From: Pandoraea oxalativorans | Lineage (GTDB): Bacteria > Pseudomonadota > Gammaproteobacteria > Burkholderiales > Burkholderiaceae | Direction: 5' to 3' | Length of the DNA: 64,000 bases | Assembly (NCBI RefSeq): GCF_000972785.3 | Contig: NZ_CP011253.3 | Location: forward strand, 4,588,001 to 4,652,000 | Position numbers and translations under genes: made by a program | Part shown: piece by piece, positions 48,301 through 56,922 of the stretch | How positions within the stretch are numbered: the stretch's first letter is position 1 | How the letters are laid out: the number at the start of each line of letters is the position of its first letter | Notes under the pieces: generated by a model | Databases searched by the model: none | Told to the model about the DNA's origin: nothing | What the model saw: only the letters and a program-made list of their open reading frames with translations

Positions 48301-48716
48301 CAGAAGCCGCACCGGCGCCGGTTGCCGAATCGGTTCAACCGACGACGCAATCGACGCCGTCGGCACCGGTCCAGACGGTTGAAACTGCCAAGCCGGTGGA
48401 AGTCGCACCAGCCCCGGTCGCACCGGCAGCCCCAGCCCCTGCGGCACCGGTCGTGATGGAAGCCGCCGCGGCGGTGACGGAAGTCGTGACGCAGAAGGCG
48501 ACCCCGGTGGCGGTTGCCCCGACGCTGGAGCGCGGTGCACTGGAATCGACGCTGGAAAGCGTGGGCCTGGTCTGGGTCCATACGGACGCCGACAAGCACC
48601 GTGCCGCCAAGGAAGCCGCTGCGCAGGTTGCACCGGCACCGCACGTGCCGCGTGAACGCCGCCCGTCCACGCCGCTCAACAGCGGTCCGATGGAGCAGGT
48701 GGAAACGCGCTCGTGA
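45381..48716 (+). CDS. rne: Ribonuclease E
   Basis: 1111 residues from the ATG at 45381 (starts [20 protein letters not shown]). It is the endonuclease that starts mRNA decay and processes rRNA and tRNA. The S1 domain is at about 35-125; catalytic Asp304 ([13 protein letters not shown]) and Asp347 ([10 protein letters not shown]) are present, as is the zinc-link CPRCNGTG at 405-412. The C-terminal 550 residues are disordered: an Arg-rich stretch with repeated [13 protein letters not shown] units, then a long Ala/Pro/Val-rich tail. The far end, [20 protein letters not shown], is a conserved short motif. The tail would be the degradosome scaffold and RNA-binding part. Confidence 0.97.
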   Translation: MKRMLFNATQQEELRVAIVDGQKLIDIDIETAGREQRKGNIYKGVITRIEPSLEACFVNYGEGRHGFLPFKEVARAYFREGADVRNARIQDALSEGQELIVQVEKEERGNKGAALTTFISLAGRYLVLMPNNPRGGGVSRRIEGEDRQELRETMGQLELPEGMSIIARTAGIGRSAEELQWDLNYLLQLWHAIEGAAHNIELPRDSALIYLESSLVIRAIRDYFQPDIGEILIDTEEISEQARNFMQVVMPDHLNRVKQYRDDVPLFSRFQIEHQIETAYSRQVPLPSGGAIVIDHTEALVSIDVNSARATKGADIEETALRTNLEAADEVARQLRLRDLGGLIVIDFIDMESAKSQREVEQRVKDALKHDRARVQMGKISRFGLMELSRQRLRPSLSEGTHVTCPRCNGTGHIRDAESSALQVLRIIQEEAMKEHTAAIHCQVPVEVSAFLLNEKRQEINKIEARFKVGVLLIPNKHLETPHYKLERLRFDDPRLDAPKASYALAEEAARSLEEDPAGYSKKKEDARPRQEAAVKGITPEQPAPAAQPRPEPVAATVPAAAAPATGGFFGFIKRLFGVGAAAPAPTKAEEPAKPTARPPRERHERPHQQNRNRRGNARDENKSGKDNAGQPAREGREGREGRDGRGARPERAERADRGERNERNDRGDRNERNERGDRNERQDRQEGRDKRERDDAQRQPALDVRAEEGREPREGRERGSRRERGERRDRRQAEGAEGQQAVTQRAVPAAPLNAEQEELDQDRLTAQVEGAPQTGEEGEQGGEERRRSRRRGRRGGRREREAGESQLNADGEQVEGDALEAVEGTRRAPTLTDESAEIAATDALVHATTPAIPAPAAATPVAHAEPTPARAAPVEAPAPVATVTEAAPAATPEVPAQSISEPISEPVTQAPTIAPVAPVNVAPLPTAAVAAAPVVPPVSAPLPVATPAPAQPTVPAEALTEIAATVAASSAPAEAAPAPVAESVQPTTQSTPSAPVQTVETAKPVEVAPAPVAPAAPAPAAPVVMEAAAAVTEVVTQKATPVAVAPTLERGALESTLESVGLVWVHTDADKHRAAKEAAAQVAPAPHVPRERRPSTPLNSGPMEQVETRS

Positions 48717-49069
48717 CGGGGCAGCGCAGGACGTCGGTCTCATGTAACGTCCGGGCGGCGGCACCTCTTGGTGCACTGCCCGCCCGACTGACCTGAAATC
48801 CGCGTGTTGCCAGAAAAAGGAGGCTTCGGCCTCCTTTTTTCATGGGGGTGCCCTTGGGACGCTCGCGCCCTTTGCAACCCCGCGTTGTCCCGACTTGTGC
48901 CCGTTTCGCCGTACCCGTATCTTCTTCCTTAGTACGGGTTTGACGTCTCACAACGAAGGCCTCGGTACCGATATCCGATGCCCCGATCGCTAAGGTCGGC
49001 TGAATTAGGCCGACTTCGGCGGCCATCAGGCCAATTCGTTAGAATGGAGACGCAAGTTAAGGCCCCACC
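48717..49069. other. Intergenic region rne-moaA
   Basis: 353 bp with no gene. It contains the rne terminator (48814-48840) and, nearer moaA, a small inverted repeat GTCGGC/GCCGAC (48995-49014). I see no molybdenum-cofactor riboswitch that I could defend. Confidence 0.5.
48814..48840 (+). terminator. rne terminator
   Basis: AAAAAGGAGG and CCTCCTTTTTT pair around a CTTCGG tetraloop-type turn about 100 bp after the rne stop. Confidence 0.9.
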
Positions 49070-50197
49070 ATGACTGAAACGATCATCCGACTCACCGATC
49101 TGCGTAGCGACGCGCGTTATGCGACGCATGCACCGCAGGTTCCCGCACAAGTGCGCGCTGCCACCGGCCATCTCGAAGATGCGCTGGCACGGCCGCTGCA
49201 CGACCTGCGGATTTCGGTGACGGACCGATGCAACTTCCGCTGCGTCTACTGCATGCCGAAGGACGTGTTCGACAAGGACTATGCCTTCCTGCCGCAATCC
49301 TCCCTGTTGTCTTTCGAAGAGATCGAGCGCGCTGCGCGCCTGTTCGTCGAACATGGCGTGGAGAAGCTGCGTCTGACGGGCGGCGAGCCACTGCTGCGCA
49401 AGCACATCGAGCGGCTGATCGAGATGCTGGCCCGCTTGCGCACGCCGTCGGGCAAACCGCTCGACATCACGCTCACGACCAATGGATCGTTGCTGGCACG
49501 TCGCGCGCAATCGCTCAAGGATGCCGGACTGACCCGTGTAACGGTCAGTCTCGACAGCCTCGACGACACGATTTTCCGGCAGATGAACGACGTCGACTTC
49601 CCGGTCGCCAATGTGCTCGAAGGCGTCGCGCAGGCGCAGCACGTCGGTCTCGGCCCGGTCAAAGTCAACATGGTCGTCAAACGGGGCACCAACGACTCCG
49701 AGATCGTGCCGATGGCGCGGTATTTCCACGGCAGCGGTGTCGTGCTGCGCTTCATCGAATACATGGACGTCGGCACGTCGAACGGCTGGCGCATGGATGA
49801 AGTCATGCCGTCCGCCGACGTCATCGCCCGGGTGAACGACGCCCTGCCGGTCGAACCGCTCGAAGCCAACTATGCGGGAGAGACCGCACAGCGCTGGCAA
49901 TATCGCGACGGTGGCGGGGAAGTCGGTGTCATTTCCTCGGTCACCCGCGCATTTTGCGGCACTTGTTCGCGTGCCCGTCTGTCTACGGAAGGCAAGTTGT
50001 ATCTGTGTCTGTTCGCCAGCTCGGGTTACGACTTGCGTACGCTGCTGCGTAACGGCGCGAGCGACGCGCAGATTTCGACCGTCATCGGCGACATCTGGCA
50101 CAAGCGCACCGACCGCTACTCAGCCTTGCGCACGGCGGCCACTGGGCTGCCTGAAGACGCACCACCGAAAGTGGAGATGTCCTACATCGGCGGATAG
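49070..50197 (+). CDS. moaA: GTP 3',8-cyclase MoaA
   Basis: 375 residues. A radical-SAM enzyme that begins molybdenum cofactor synthesis from GTP. The SAM cluster cysteines are Cys54, Cys58 and Cys61 in [12 protein letters not shown]; the C-terminal GTP-cluster cysteines are in [20 protein letters not shown]. The C-terminus ends SYIGG, with the conserved double Gly needed in the MoaA mechanism. mobA and moeA follow downstream. Confidence 0.97.
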   Translation: MTETIIRLTDLRSDARYATHAPQVPAQVRAATGHLEDALARPLHDLRISVTDRCNFRCVYCMPKDVFDKDYAFLPQSSLLSFEEIERAARLFVEHGVEKLRLTGGEPLLRKHIERLIEMLARLRTPSGKPLDITLTTNGSLLARRAQSLKDAGLTRVTVSLDSLDDTIFRQMNDVDFPVANVLEGVAQAQHVGLGPVKVNMVVKRGTNDSEIVPMARYFHGSGVVLRFIEYMDVGTSNGWRMDEVMPSADVIARVNDALPVEPLEANYAGETAQRWQYRDGGGEVGVISSVTRAFCGTCSRARLSTEGKLYLCLFASSGYDLRTLLRNGASDAQISTVIGDIWHKRTDRYSALRTAATGLPEDAPPKVEMSYIGG

Positions 50198-50380
50198 TTG
50201 CTTGGGCTTGCTTGCCCGATTGCCTCTGCGCCGTGCGGGTCGTCTACACCGCTTTCGATTTACCGAATTCCTTCTCGACTCATGATTTCTGTTGCCCCGG
50301 ACGCTAGTTGCGCCCGAGACTCCTCGCCTGCTCTTCCGAGTGTGGCTCGACGTGACGCTCTGCACATAGGCAGCACACGC

Positions 50381-51187
50381 ATGCCCTTCCCGTCGCGCCT
50401 TATCGCCATCGGCCTGAGTGTCCTGACGATGCTCGTCACCTCCTTCGCGCCGAGTGTCGCCCATGCCGATTGCGACCCGTCCGATCGCAACATTGCCAAC
50501 CGCGTCATGACGTACACCGGCCAACTCGGCGAACGCAATCCGCTGCGACTGGTGCTTCGTTCGACCTCCGGCGGCAAGCTCGACGGCCGGTACGCCAACG
50601 CGTCCTCGCAGGGCGACACGGCACTCACCGGCAAGCTGGAGAACAAGTCGCACCTGCACCTGACCGAATTCGACGCCGGCGGCATGCCGCGCGCCACCTT
50701 CGAAGGCGAATTTGCCGCAGCGGACGACGTCAATCGTCAACGCGGCGCATCGTCGTCGTGCGAAGTGATCTCCGGCCAGTGGAAAGACCTGCGCAGCGGC
50801 CGCACTGTGCCGTTCGATCTGTCGCTTGCCAGTATCCAGAGCGGAAAGATCGACCATTTGTACGGCGTGGCGGGCGTGAACGACGACGAGACCATCAATC
50901 GCGCGGCGACGCAGTTCCGCAAGGGCGTGCTCGACGACCGGCGCGATGTCGTCGCACAATCGATCCGTTACCCATTGCATGTGTCTTTGCGTGGCAAAAC
51001 GATCATTCTTCGGAACCCGAAGTCATTGCTTTCACGCTATAACGAGATTTTCACCGATGGCTACGTACGGACCATCGGCGCCGCCGTGCCTCGCCTGATG
51101 TTCGCTCGCGATCAGGGGGTGATGCTCGGCGACGGCGCCGTCTGGTTCGATGCGACCGGGCGTGTCATCGCCCTGAACCGTTCCTGA
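50381..51187 (+). CDS. Exported protein of unknown function
   Basis: 268 residues from the ATG at 50381; an in-frame ATG at 50282 exists, but the later start gives a clean signal peptide (1-29, ending SVAHADC). The mature part has no motif I recognise; it looks like a beta-rich secreted protein with KLDGRYANASSQGDTALTGK and a conserved-looking C-terminus DGAVWFDATGRVIALN. It sits between moaA and mobA, 11 bp before mobA, so it is probably co-transcribed with molybdenum cofactor genes without an obvious role in that pathway. Confidence 0.75.
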   Translation: MPFPSRLIAIGLSVLTMLVTSFAPSVAHADCDPSDRNIANRVMTYTGQLGERNPLRLVLRSTSGGKLDGRYANASSQGDTALTGKLENKSHLHLTEFDAGGMPRATFEGEFAAADDVNRQRGASSSCEVISGQWKDLRSGRTVPFDLSLASIQSGKIDHLYGVAGVNDDETINRAATQFRKGVLDDRRDVVAQSIRYPLHVSLRGKTIILRNPKSLLSRYNEIFTDGYVRTIGAAVPRLMFARDQGVMLGDGAVWFDATGRVIALNRS

Positions 51188-51198
51188 CACCAGACCCC

Positions 51199-51867
51199 AT
51201 GACGACCCCGCCCATCCGCCGCAGCGACATCACTGGATTGATCCTCGCGGGCGGGCGCGGTCAGCGTATGGGCGGGCGTGACAAAGGCCTCCAGCCCTTT
51301 GCCGGACGGCCGCTGGTCGAGCATGCGGTAGCCCGTCTGCGCCCGCAGGTTGGCGCGTTGCTGATCAGTGCCAATCGGAATCGCGATGCCTATGCGGCCG
51401 CCCTCGGCAGCGATGGCGCGGACGGTGCGGACGGTGCGGACAGCGTAATAAGCGACGAAATTCAGGATTTCGCCGGACCGCTCGCGGGCATGCTGGCCGG
51501 ACTGCGTGCGGCATGTGCGGACTATGTCCTCACCGTGCCGTGCGACGCCCCTTACCTTCCCGACGATCTGGCCGAGCGGCTATGCGCCGCGCTGAACGCG
51601 CTGCCGGAAGCCGATCCCGACGCGCCCGACAGCGCGCACCCACTGGCTGCCTATGCCGCAACGGCGCAAGGTCCGCATCCGGTATTCGCGCTTGTGCACC
51701 GTTTACTGGCCGACGATCTGGCGGCGACGCTGGCGGCCGGGGAACGCCGTGTGCGAGCGTGGCTCGCACGCCACAAGGCCGTACAAGTTCACTTCGGTGA
51801 CGAGCGTCCGTTTTACAATGTCAACACGCTGGACGACCTCCTTACCGATTCGCCGCGCGCGCCCTGA
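51199..51867 (+). CDS. mobA: Molybdenum cofactor guanylyltransferase
   Basis: 222 residues. MobA attaches GMP to molybdopterin to make the bis-MGD cofactor. The nucleotide-binding start ILAGGRGQRMGGRDKGLQPF is complete. The ligand Asp is in VPCDAPYLP. An in-frame tandem repeat of 9 bp (DGADGADGAD, 51412-51442) lies in a loop. moeA follows after 87 bp. Confidence 0.94.
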   Translation: MTTPPIRRSDITGLILAGGRGQRMGGRDKGLQPFAGRPLVEHAVARLRPQVGALLISANRNRDAYAAALGSDGADGADGADSVISDEIQDFAGPLAGMLAGLRAACADYVLTVPCDAPYLPDDLAERLCAALNALPEADPDAPDSAHPLAAYAATAQGPHPVFALVHRLLADDLAATLAAGERRVRAWLARHKAVQVHFGDERPFYNVNTLDDLLTDSPRAP

Positions 51868-51954
51868 AGTGCCGGGTGCCGACGCAGCCCGATCCGTCGC
51901 CACCGCTTTTACGGGATTCATACCGGATACGTGCCGGATGACGACGCCATACCG

Positions 51955-53238
51955 ATGACAACACTTGACGAAGCCCTGGCCGACTTGCCGGACTACGACC
52001 CTAACCACATGACGGTCGAAGCGGCGCGCGCCATCATTGCGCGCACCGCGAGTCCCGTATCCGCCATCGAGCAGATCGCGGTACGCAGCGCACTGGGCCG
52101 CGTGCTCGGTCGCGACGTCGTATCGCCGCTCGACGTCCCCGCTTTCGAAAACGCCGCGATGGACGGCTATGCGTTTGCAGGCAGCGCGCTGGCCGCGGGC
52201 GGCGAAGTCCGTCTGCGTGTCGCGGGCCGCTCGTTCGCCGGTCACCCCTTCGACGGTGTGACGGCCAATGGCGAATGCGTGCGCATCATGACCGGCGCGC
52301 TTCTGCCTGTCGGCTGCGACACCGTCATCCCCCAGGAACAGGTTCGACGCGAAGGCGACACCGAAATCGTCACCTTCGATGCGGCGGCCGTCACGCCAGG
52401 GCGTCATGTGCGTCATGTCGGGGAAGACCTGGCCGCAGGCCATACCGCCCTGCATGCAGGCAAGCGACTGCGACCGGCAGCGCTCGGCTTGCTGGCGTCG
52501 CTGGGCATTGCGGAAGTCCCGGTGCGCCGACGCGTTCGCGTTGCCTTCTTCTCGACCGGCGACGAACTCCGCTCGGTCGGCGAACCCCTCGCCCCGGGCA
52601 ATTTGTACGATAGCAATCGCTATACGCTCTTCGGCATGTTGCAACGACTGGGCGTCGAAGTGCTGGATCTGGGCGTCGTACGCGACGATCCTCAGGCCAT
52701 CGAAGACACCCTGCGCACCGCGTGCCGCGAGGCGGACGCCGTCATTACCTCGGGCGGCGTATCGGTTGGCGAAGCGGATTTCACGCGAGAAATGATGACG
52801 CGTCTGGGTAACGTCGTGTTCTGGAAGATGGCGATGCGCCCGGGGCGCCCGTTTGCCTTCGGCGAGCTGGAAAGCGAGGGCAAGCGCGCCCTGCTGTTCG
52901 GCTTGCCTGGCAACCCGGCCGCAGTGATGGCGTCGTTCTACCATCTGGTGCGCGACGGCCTGTTCGTGCTCATGGGTGCAGAGCCGCAAGTCACGCCGTG
53001 CCTGCCCGTGCCGACCGCCACCGCCATCGCCAAGCGCCCGGGGCGTACCGAGTTTCTGCGCGGCGTTCTCGCGGTGGATGCTCAGGGCCGCTGGCAAGTC
53101 ACGGTCGCGGACGCACAAAGCGCGGGCATTTTGCGCACGATGAGCGAAGCCAACTGCTTCGTGACGCTGGGCACCGAACGTGGCGACGTCGCCGCCGGAG
53201 AACTGGTCGACGTCATCGCATTCGACGGTCTGGTGTAA
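51955..53238 (+). CDS. moeA: Molybdopterin molybdenumtransferase
   Basis: 427 residues from the ATG at 51955; a GTG at 51931 would add 8 residues, and neither has a clear Shine-Dalgarno site. MoeA inserts molybdate into adenylated molybdopterin. Typical segments are PAFENAAMDGYAFAG, RIMTGALLPVGCDTVIPQE, FFSTGDELRSVGEPL and ITSGGVSVGEADF. Full family length. Confidence 0.95.
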   Translation: MTTLDEALADLPDYDPNHMTVEAARAIIARTASPVSAIEQIAVRSALGRVLGRDVVSPLDVPAFENAAMDGYAFAGSALAAGGEVRLRVAGRSFAGHPFDGVTANGECVRIMTGALLPVGCDTVIPQEQVRREGDTEIVTFDAAAVTPGRHVRHVGEDLAAGHTALHAGKRLRPAALGLLASLGIAEVPVRRRVRVAFFSTGDELRSVGEPLAPGNLYDSNRYTLFGMLQRLGVEVLDLGVVRDDPQAIEDTLRTACREADAVITSGGVSVGEADFTREMMTRLGNVVFWKMAMRPGRPFAFGELESEGKRALLFGLPGNPAAVMASFYHLVRDGLFVLMGAEPQVTPCLPVPTATAIAKRPGRTEFLRGVLAVDAQGRWQVTVADAQSAGILRTMSEANCFVTLGTERGDVAAGELVDVIAFDGLV

Positions 53239-53412
53239 CGACGATCCATGACGATGTGGAAGACGCCTGACGGTCAGCCCGGCATAACGCAATTAAAGCA
53301 AGATTAAAGCGGTTCAGCATCCCCCCAAAAAGCGAAGCAACGCAACAACGAAATATCGCGGGCGTCGGCGCTTCGACGATGCCCGCACCACACAAACCGA
53401 AAGCACACGGCA

Positions 53413-53697
53413 ATGACAACGAAAAAACAGATCACGTATATCAGTCCCGGCCAGACGGCCAAAGCGCTGGTGCTGGTCTACCTCACCTTCAGCATTCCGC
53501 TGGTTCTGCTCGCCTTTCTGGCTGCGTTCATCCGCTACGGTGAACTGCCGGGTCTCGCGATCATTTCCGCGCTGGTGCTCAACGCCATCGTCGGCTTCGT
53601 GCTGCTCTGGATTGCATGCCACCTCTATAACTGGGTGGCGGTGAAGTTCGGCGGCATCGAGATCGCGCTGAGCGACGCCCCGGAAGAAGAGTACTAA
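53413..53697 (+). CDS. Small two-helix membrane protein of unknown function
   Basis: 94 residues starting MTTKKQITYISPGQTAKALV. Two membrane helices at about 20-42 and 48-70 are followed by an acidic tail (SDAPEEEY). I do not recognise a functional family. It starts 3 bp before the GNAT gene, so the two are likely translated together. Confidence 0.8.
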   Translation: MTTKKQITYISPGQTAKALVLVYLTFSIPLVLLAFLAAFIRYGELPGLAIISALVLNAIVGFVLLWIACHLYNWVAVKFGGIEIALSDAPEEEY

Positions 53698-53700
53698 GCG

Positions 53701-54198
53701 ATGTCCCTGACCCTGCGCGCTGCGACTGCCGACGATGTCGGCGCTATCCACGGCCTGATGCGAGAACTGGCTGTCTTCGAAAAGTTGCTGGACATCTTCG
53801 AGGCAACGCCTGAGAGCGTGCACGAGGCGCTGTTCGGCGCGACGCCCGCCGCCGAATGCCTGATGGCCGAGTGGGATGGCGTGCCGGTCGGCTACGCAAT
53901 CTACTTCCACAACTTCTCGACGTTCCTCGCCCGCCGGGGTCTGTATCTGGAAGACGTCTACGTGCAGCCGACGATGCGCGGCCGTGGCGTGGGACAAGCG
54001 GTGTTGCGTCAACTCGCACGCATCGCCATCGAGCGCAATTGCGGACGCTTCGAATGGACGGTGCTCGACTGGAATCAACCGGCCATCGACTTCTACGAGG
54101 CGCAGGGCGCAACGGTCCTGCCGGACTGGCGCGTGGTCCGCATGACGGGCGACGCCCTCACACAGTTTGCCGAAGGTGGGAAAGTGATTGGGGCCTGA
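53701..54198 (+). CDS. GNAT family N-acetyltransferase
   Basis: 165 residues, a single GNAT domain. LEDVYVQPTMRGRGVGQAVL carries the acetyl-CoA pyrophosphate loop R/Q-x-x-G-x-G, and DWNQPAIDFYEAQGATVLPD is the C-terminal signature. It resembles diamine-acetyltransferase-like members; the substrate is unproven. The next gene, rmuC, converges on it. Confidence 0.87.
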   Translation: MSLTLRAATADDVGAIHGLMRELAVFEKLLDIFEATPESVHEALFGATPAAECLMAEWDGVPVGYAIYFHNFSTFLARRGLYLEDVYVQPTMRGRGVGQAVLRQLARIAIERNCGRFEWTVLDWNQPAIDFYEAQGATVLPDWRVVRMTGDALTQFAEGGKVIGA

Positions 54199-54222
54199 AG
54201 CGTATTGAAGCGCCCTGAATAA

Positions 54223-54304
54223 AAAAGCGCCTGAACATCGAAAGACCCTCAAGCGTTGGATGCATGTCCAACCCGCGGGGGTCATTTCACGTTCAGGGCG
54301 CTTT
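54223..54304. terminator. Nested-hairpin bidirectional terminator between GNAT gene and rmuC
   Basis: Three sets of complementary arms are nested: AAGCGCC-TGAAC (54226-54236) with GTTCAGGGCGCTT (54291-54303), GACCC (54244-54248) with GGGTC (54279-54283), and GTTGGA (54255-54260) with TCCAAC (54267-54272). A-rich and T-rich flanks give U-runs in both directions. It lies between convergent genes and is longer than an ordinary terminator. Confidence 0.65.
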
Positions 54305-54361
54305 GCATTTGACGAAGCCGCCCGGCGAGCCCAATGGCGGTACCGTCGGGCGCATCGACGC

Positions 54362-55825
54362 TCAGTTCTCTTCGTCCGGCTCCATCTCGACGCCCAACAG
54401 TTCGACGGCCTGCTCGCCGGGCAATGCTTCGACGGCCTTGAGCTGACGCGCCATCGCCCGGGTACGGACTTCCGCCTTGTCGATGGAGCGTGTCACCGTC
54501 TCCAACTGCGACTTTGTCCTGGCAAGCACGTCGCCGAACTTGGTGAACTCCGTCTTCACCGCACCCAGCACCTGCCAGACTTCGCTGGAACGCCGCTCGA
54601 TGGCCAGCGTGCGGAATCCCATCTGAAGACTGTTGAGCAACGCCGTCAGCGTCGTCGGACCCGCCACCGTCACGCGATATTCGCGTTGCAGCAGATCCGA
54701 CAATCCCGGACGCCGCAGCACTTCGGCGTACAACCCTTCCGTCGGCAGGAACAGCAGGGCGAAATCGGTGGTGTGCGGCGGTGCCAGATACTTGTCTGCA
54801 ATCGTCTTCGCTTCCAGACGAATGCGCGCTTCCAACGCCTTGGAAGCCTCTTCGACCGCGACCGGGTCTGCCCGCTCCTGCGCGTCGAGCAAGCGCTCGT
54901 AATCCTCGCGCGGGAACTTGGCATCGATCGGCAGCCAGACCGGTTTGTTGCTGTCGCCGCTCTGCCCCGGCAAGGCAATCGCAAATTCCACGCGCTCGGT
55001 GCTGCCCGGACGCGTCGCCACGTTCTTCGCGTACTGCTCGGGCGTGAGCAATTGCTCGAGCAGCGCCTGCAACTGCACTTCGCCCCAGATGCCGCGCGTC
55101 TTCACGTTGGTCAGCACGCGCTTGAGATCGCCCACACCTGCGGCGAGTGTCTGCATTTCGCCGAGTCCGCGATGCACCTGCTCCAGACGATCCGACACCA
55201 GCTTGAACGATTCGCCGAGCCGCTGTTCGAGTGTGGCGTGCAGTTTTTCGTCGACCGTGCGACGCATTTCTTCCAGCTTTGCCGCGTTGTTGACTTCGAT
55301 GTCCTTGAGCTTTTGCTCAAGCGTGGCACGCACTTCCGCCAGACGCCGCTCGTTGCCTTCGGACAGTTGCGTCAATTGCTGATGCTGCGCTTCGCCGAAG
55401 CGACGCAGCGTCGACGTCTGCTCTTCGCGCATCTGCTGGCCGTTGAGCACCAGACTCTGACGAACCGCTTCCAGCTGTGCCGCATTGGACTCGGTGAGCT
55501 TCGCGAGTTGCTGGGCAAAGCCGTCGATCTGATTGTTCTGCACTGTGGCGACGCTCGTCATCTGCGCCGCGAGCGTTTGCTGGAACTGGGCCATTTGCGC
55601 GTTCTGTTCGCCGCGACCGGCGCGCGCCGTTTCGGCGAACTCCTGACGCAACCCACGTTCGCTGCGATCCGCCGCGTGCAGCAGATCGTCACGCACCTTG
55701 GTGAGCGAGTCATTGAGCGTTGCGCGCAGCGACGCGTCGCCGCCGCGCTGCCAGACCTTCACCGCAATCGCGATCATCACCAGCAAATTCAGCGCCGCCA
55801 GCGCTAGCAACACCATCTCGACCAT
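54362..55825 (-). CDS. rmuC: DNA recombination protein RmuC
   Basis: 487 residues. RmuC-family proteins limit inversion between short repeats and have a predicted nuclease domain. One N-terminal membrane helix (about 3-22) is followed by a long coiled coil (roughly 30-210, with Gln/Glu/Leu-rich heptads) and then the RmuC domain with GIWGEVQLQALLEQLLTPEQ and LPIDAKFPREDYERLLDA. It starts 58 bp after a 2-hydroxyacid dehydrogenase gene. Confidence 0.93.
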   Translation of the reverse strand: MVEMVLLALAALNLLVMIAIAVKVWQRGGDASLRATLNDSLTKVRDDLLHAADRSERGLRQEFAETARAGRGEQNAQMAQFQQTLAAQMTSVATVQNNQIDGFAQQLAKLTESNAAQLEAVRQSLVLNGQQMREEQTSTLRRFGEAQHQQLTQLSEGNERRLAEVRATLEQKLKDIEVNNAAKLEEMRRTVDEKLHATLEQRLGESFKLVSDRLEQVHRGLGEMQTLAAGVGDLKRVLTNVKTRGIWGEVQLQALLEQLLTPEQYAKNVATRPGSTERVEFAIALPGQSGDSNKPVWLPIDAKFPREDYERLLDAQERADPVAVEEASKALEARIRLEAKTIADKYLAPPHTTDFALLFLPTEGLYAEVLRRPGLSDLLQREYRVTVAGPTTLTALLNSLQMGFRTLAIERRSSEVWQVLGAVKTEFTKFGDVLARTKSQLETVTRSIDKAEVRTRAMARQLKAVEALPGEQAVELLGVEMEPDEEN

Positions 55826-55883
55826 CGCGTTGCGACTCCCGTTGATTCGTTCTCTATACTGCCCACTTCGCTGCCAACGTCGC

Positions 55884-56888
55884 TTACGACTTGCGCGCCG
55901 CCGGATTGAGCAGGCAAGGCGGCTTGCCTGCGGCCGCCCCGAAGCCCAGCGCCGCGATCAGATTGTCGGCGGCCAGACTGGCCATACCCCGGCGTGTCGC
56001 CGCCGACGCGCTCGCGATGTGCGGCGTCAGCACGACGTTCGGCACCGTCAGCAAATCGGGATGCACCTTCGGCTCGCCTTCGAACACGTCGAGGCCGGCA
56101 GCCGCGATCTGTTTTTTCGCCAGCGCCGTTGCGAGCGCGGCATCGTCGACGATGCCGCCGCGCGCCAGATTCACCAGCGTGGCCGTCGGCTTCATCAGCG
56201 CCAACTCTGCGCCACCGATGGTGTGATGCGTTGCGCTCGAATACGGCAAAACGAGAATGACGTGATCGGCCGTGCGCAGCAGCGTGTCCTTGTCGACGTA
56301 GCTCGCCTTGCAGGCCGCTTCCGTCGCGGCATCGAGACGCGAGCGATTGTGATACACGACCCGCATGTTGAAGCCCATGGCGCGACGCGCGATCGCCTGA
56401 CCGATGCGTCCCATGCCGACGATGCCCAGCGTGCTGCCGTGCACATCGGCCCCCAGGAACATGTCGTAAGCCCACTTGTCCCAGTGCCCCTCGCGCAACC
56501 AGCGCTCGGACTCGGTCACGCGACGCGCCGTCGCCATCAGCAACGCCCAGCCGAAATCGGCAGTCGTCTCGTTGAGCACGTCGGGGGTGTTCGTCGCCAT
56601 GACGCCCGCAGCCGTCATCGCTTCGATATCGAAGTTGTTGTAGCCCACGGCCATGTTGGCCACCACACGCAAATTCGGCGCACCGGCGAGCACCGACGCA
56701 TCGATGCGCTCGCTCGCCGTAGTGATCGCACCTGCCTTGTCGGCCAGACGCGCACGCAACTCGTCGCTCGAAAACACCGTGTCGGCGTCGTTACGCTCGA
56801 CGTCGAAGTACTGCGCCAGACGCTCGATCACGTCGGGGAAAATGGCTCGGGCTACCAGGATCTTCGGTTTCACCAGTTGTCTCGTCAA
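55884..56888 (-). CDS. D-isomer-specific 2-hydroxyacid dehydrogenase (glyoxylate/hydroxypyruvate reductase type)
   Basis: 334 residues. NAD(P) binding at GIVGMGRIGQAIARRA; the catalytic Arg, Glu and His are in NLARGGIVDD, DVFEGEPK and LTPHIASAS. It resembles GhrB, reducing glyoxylate or hydroxypyruvate. Substrate choice within the family is not fixed by the sequence. It is preceded by the antiporter gene by 34 bp on the same strand. Confidence 0.9.
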   Translation of the reverse strand: MTRQLVKPKILVARAIFPDVIERLAQYFDVERNDADTVFSSDELRARLADKAGAITTASERIDASVLAGAPNLRVVANMAVGYNNFDIEAMTAAGVMATNTPDVLNETTADFGWALLMATARRVTESERWLREGHWDKWAYDMFLGADVHGSTLGIVGMGRIGQAIARRAMGFNMRVVYHNRSRLDAATEAACKASYVDKDTLLRTADHVILVLPYSSATHHTIGGAELALMKPTATLVNLARGGIVDDAALATALAKKQIAAAGLDVFEGEPKVHPDLLTVPNVVLTPHIASASAATRRGMASLAADNLIAALGFGAAAGKPPCLLNPAARKS

Positions 56889-56922
56889 GGTTGGCCGCGT
56901 GGCTGCTTGGGCTTATTGCGGC

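Noticed and set aside
48841..49069. Molybdenum cofactor riboswitch before moaA
   Set aside because: Only one 6-bp inverted repeat is seen; the multi-stem layout of that riboswitch is not evident.
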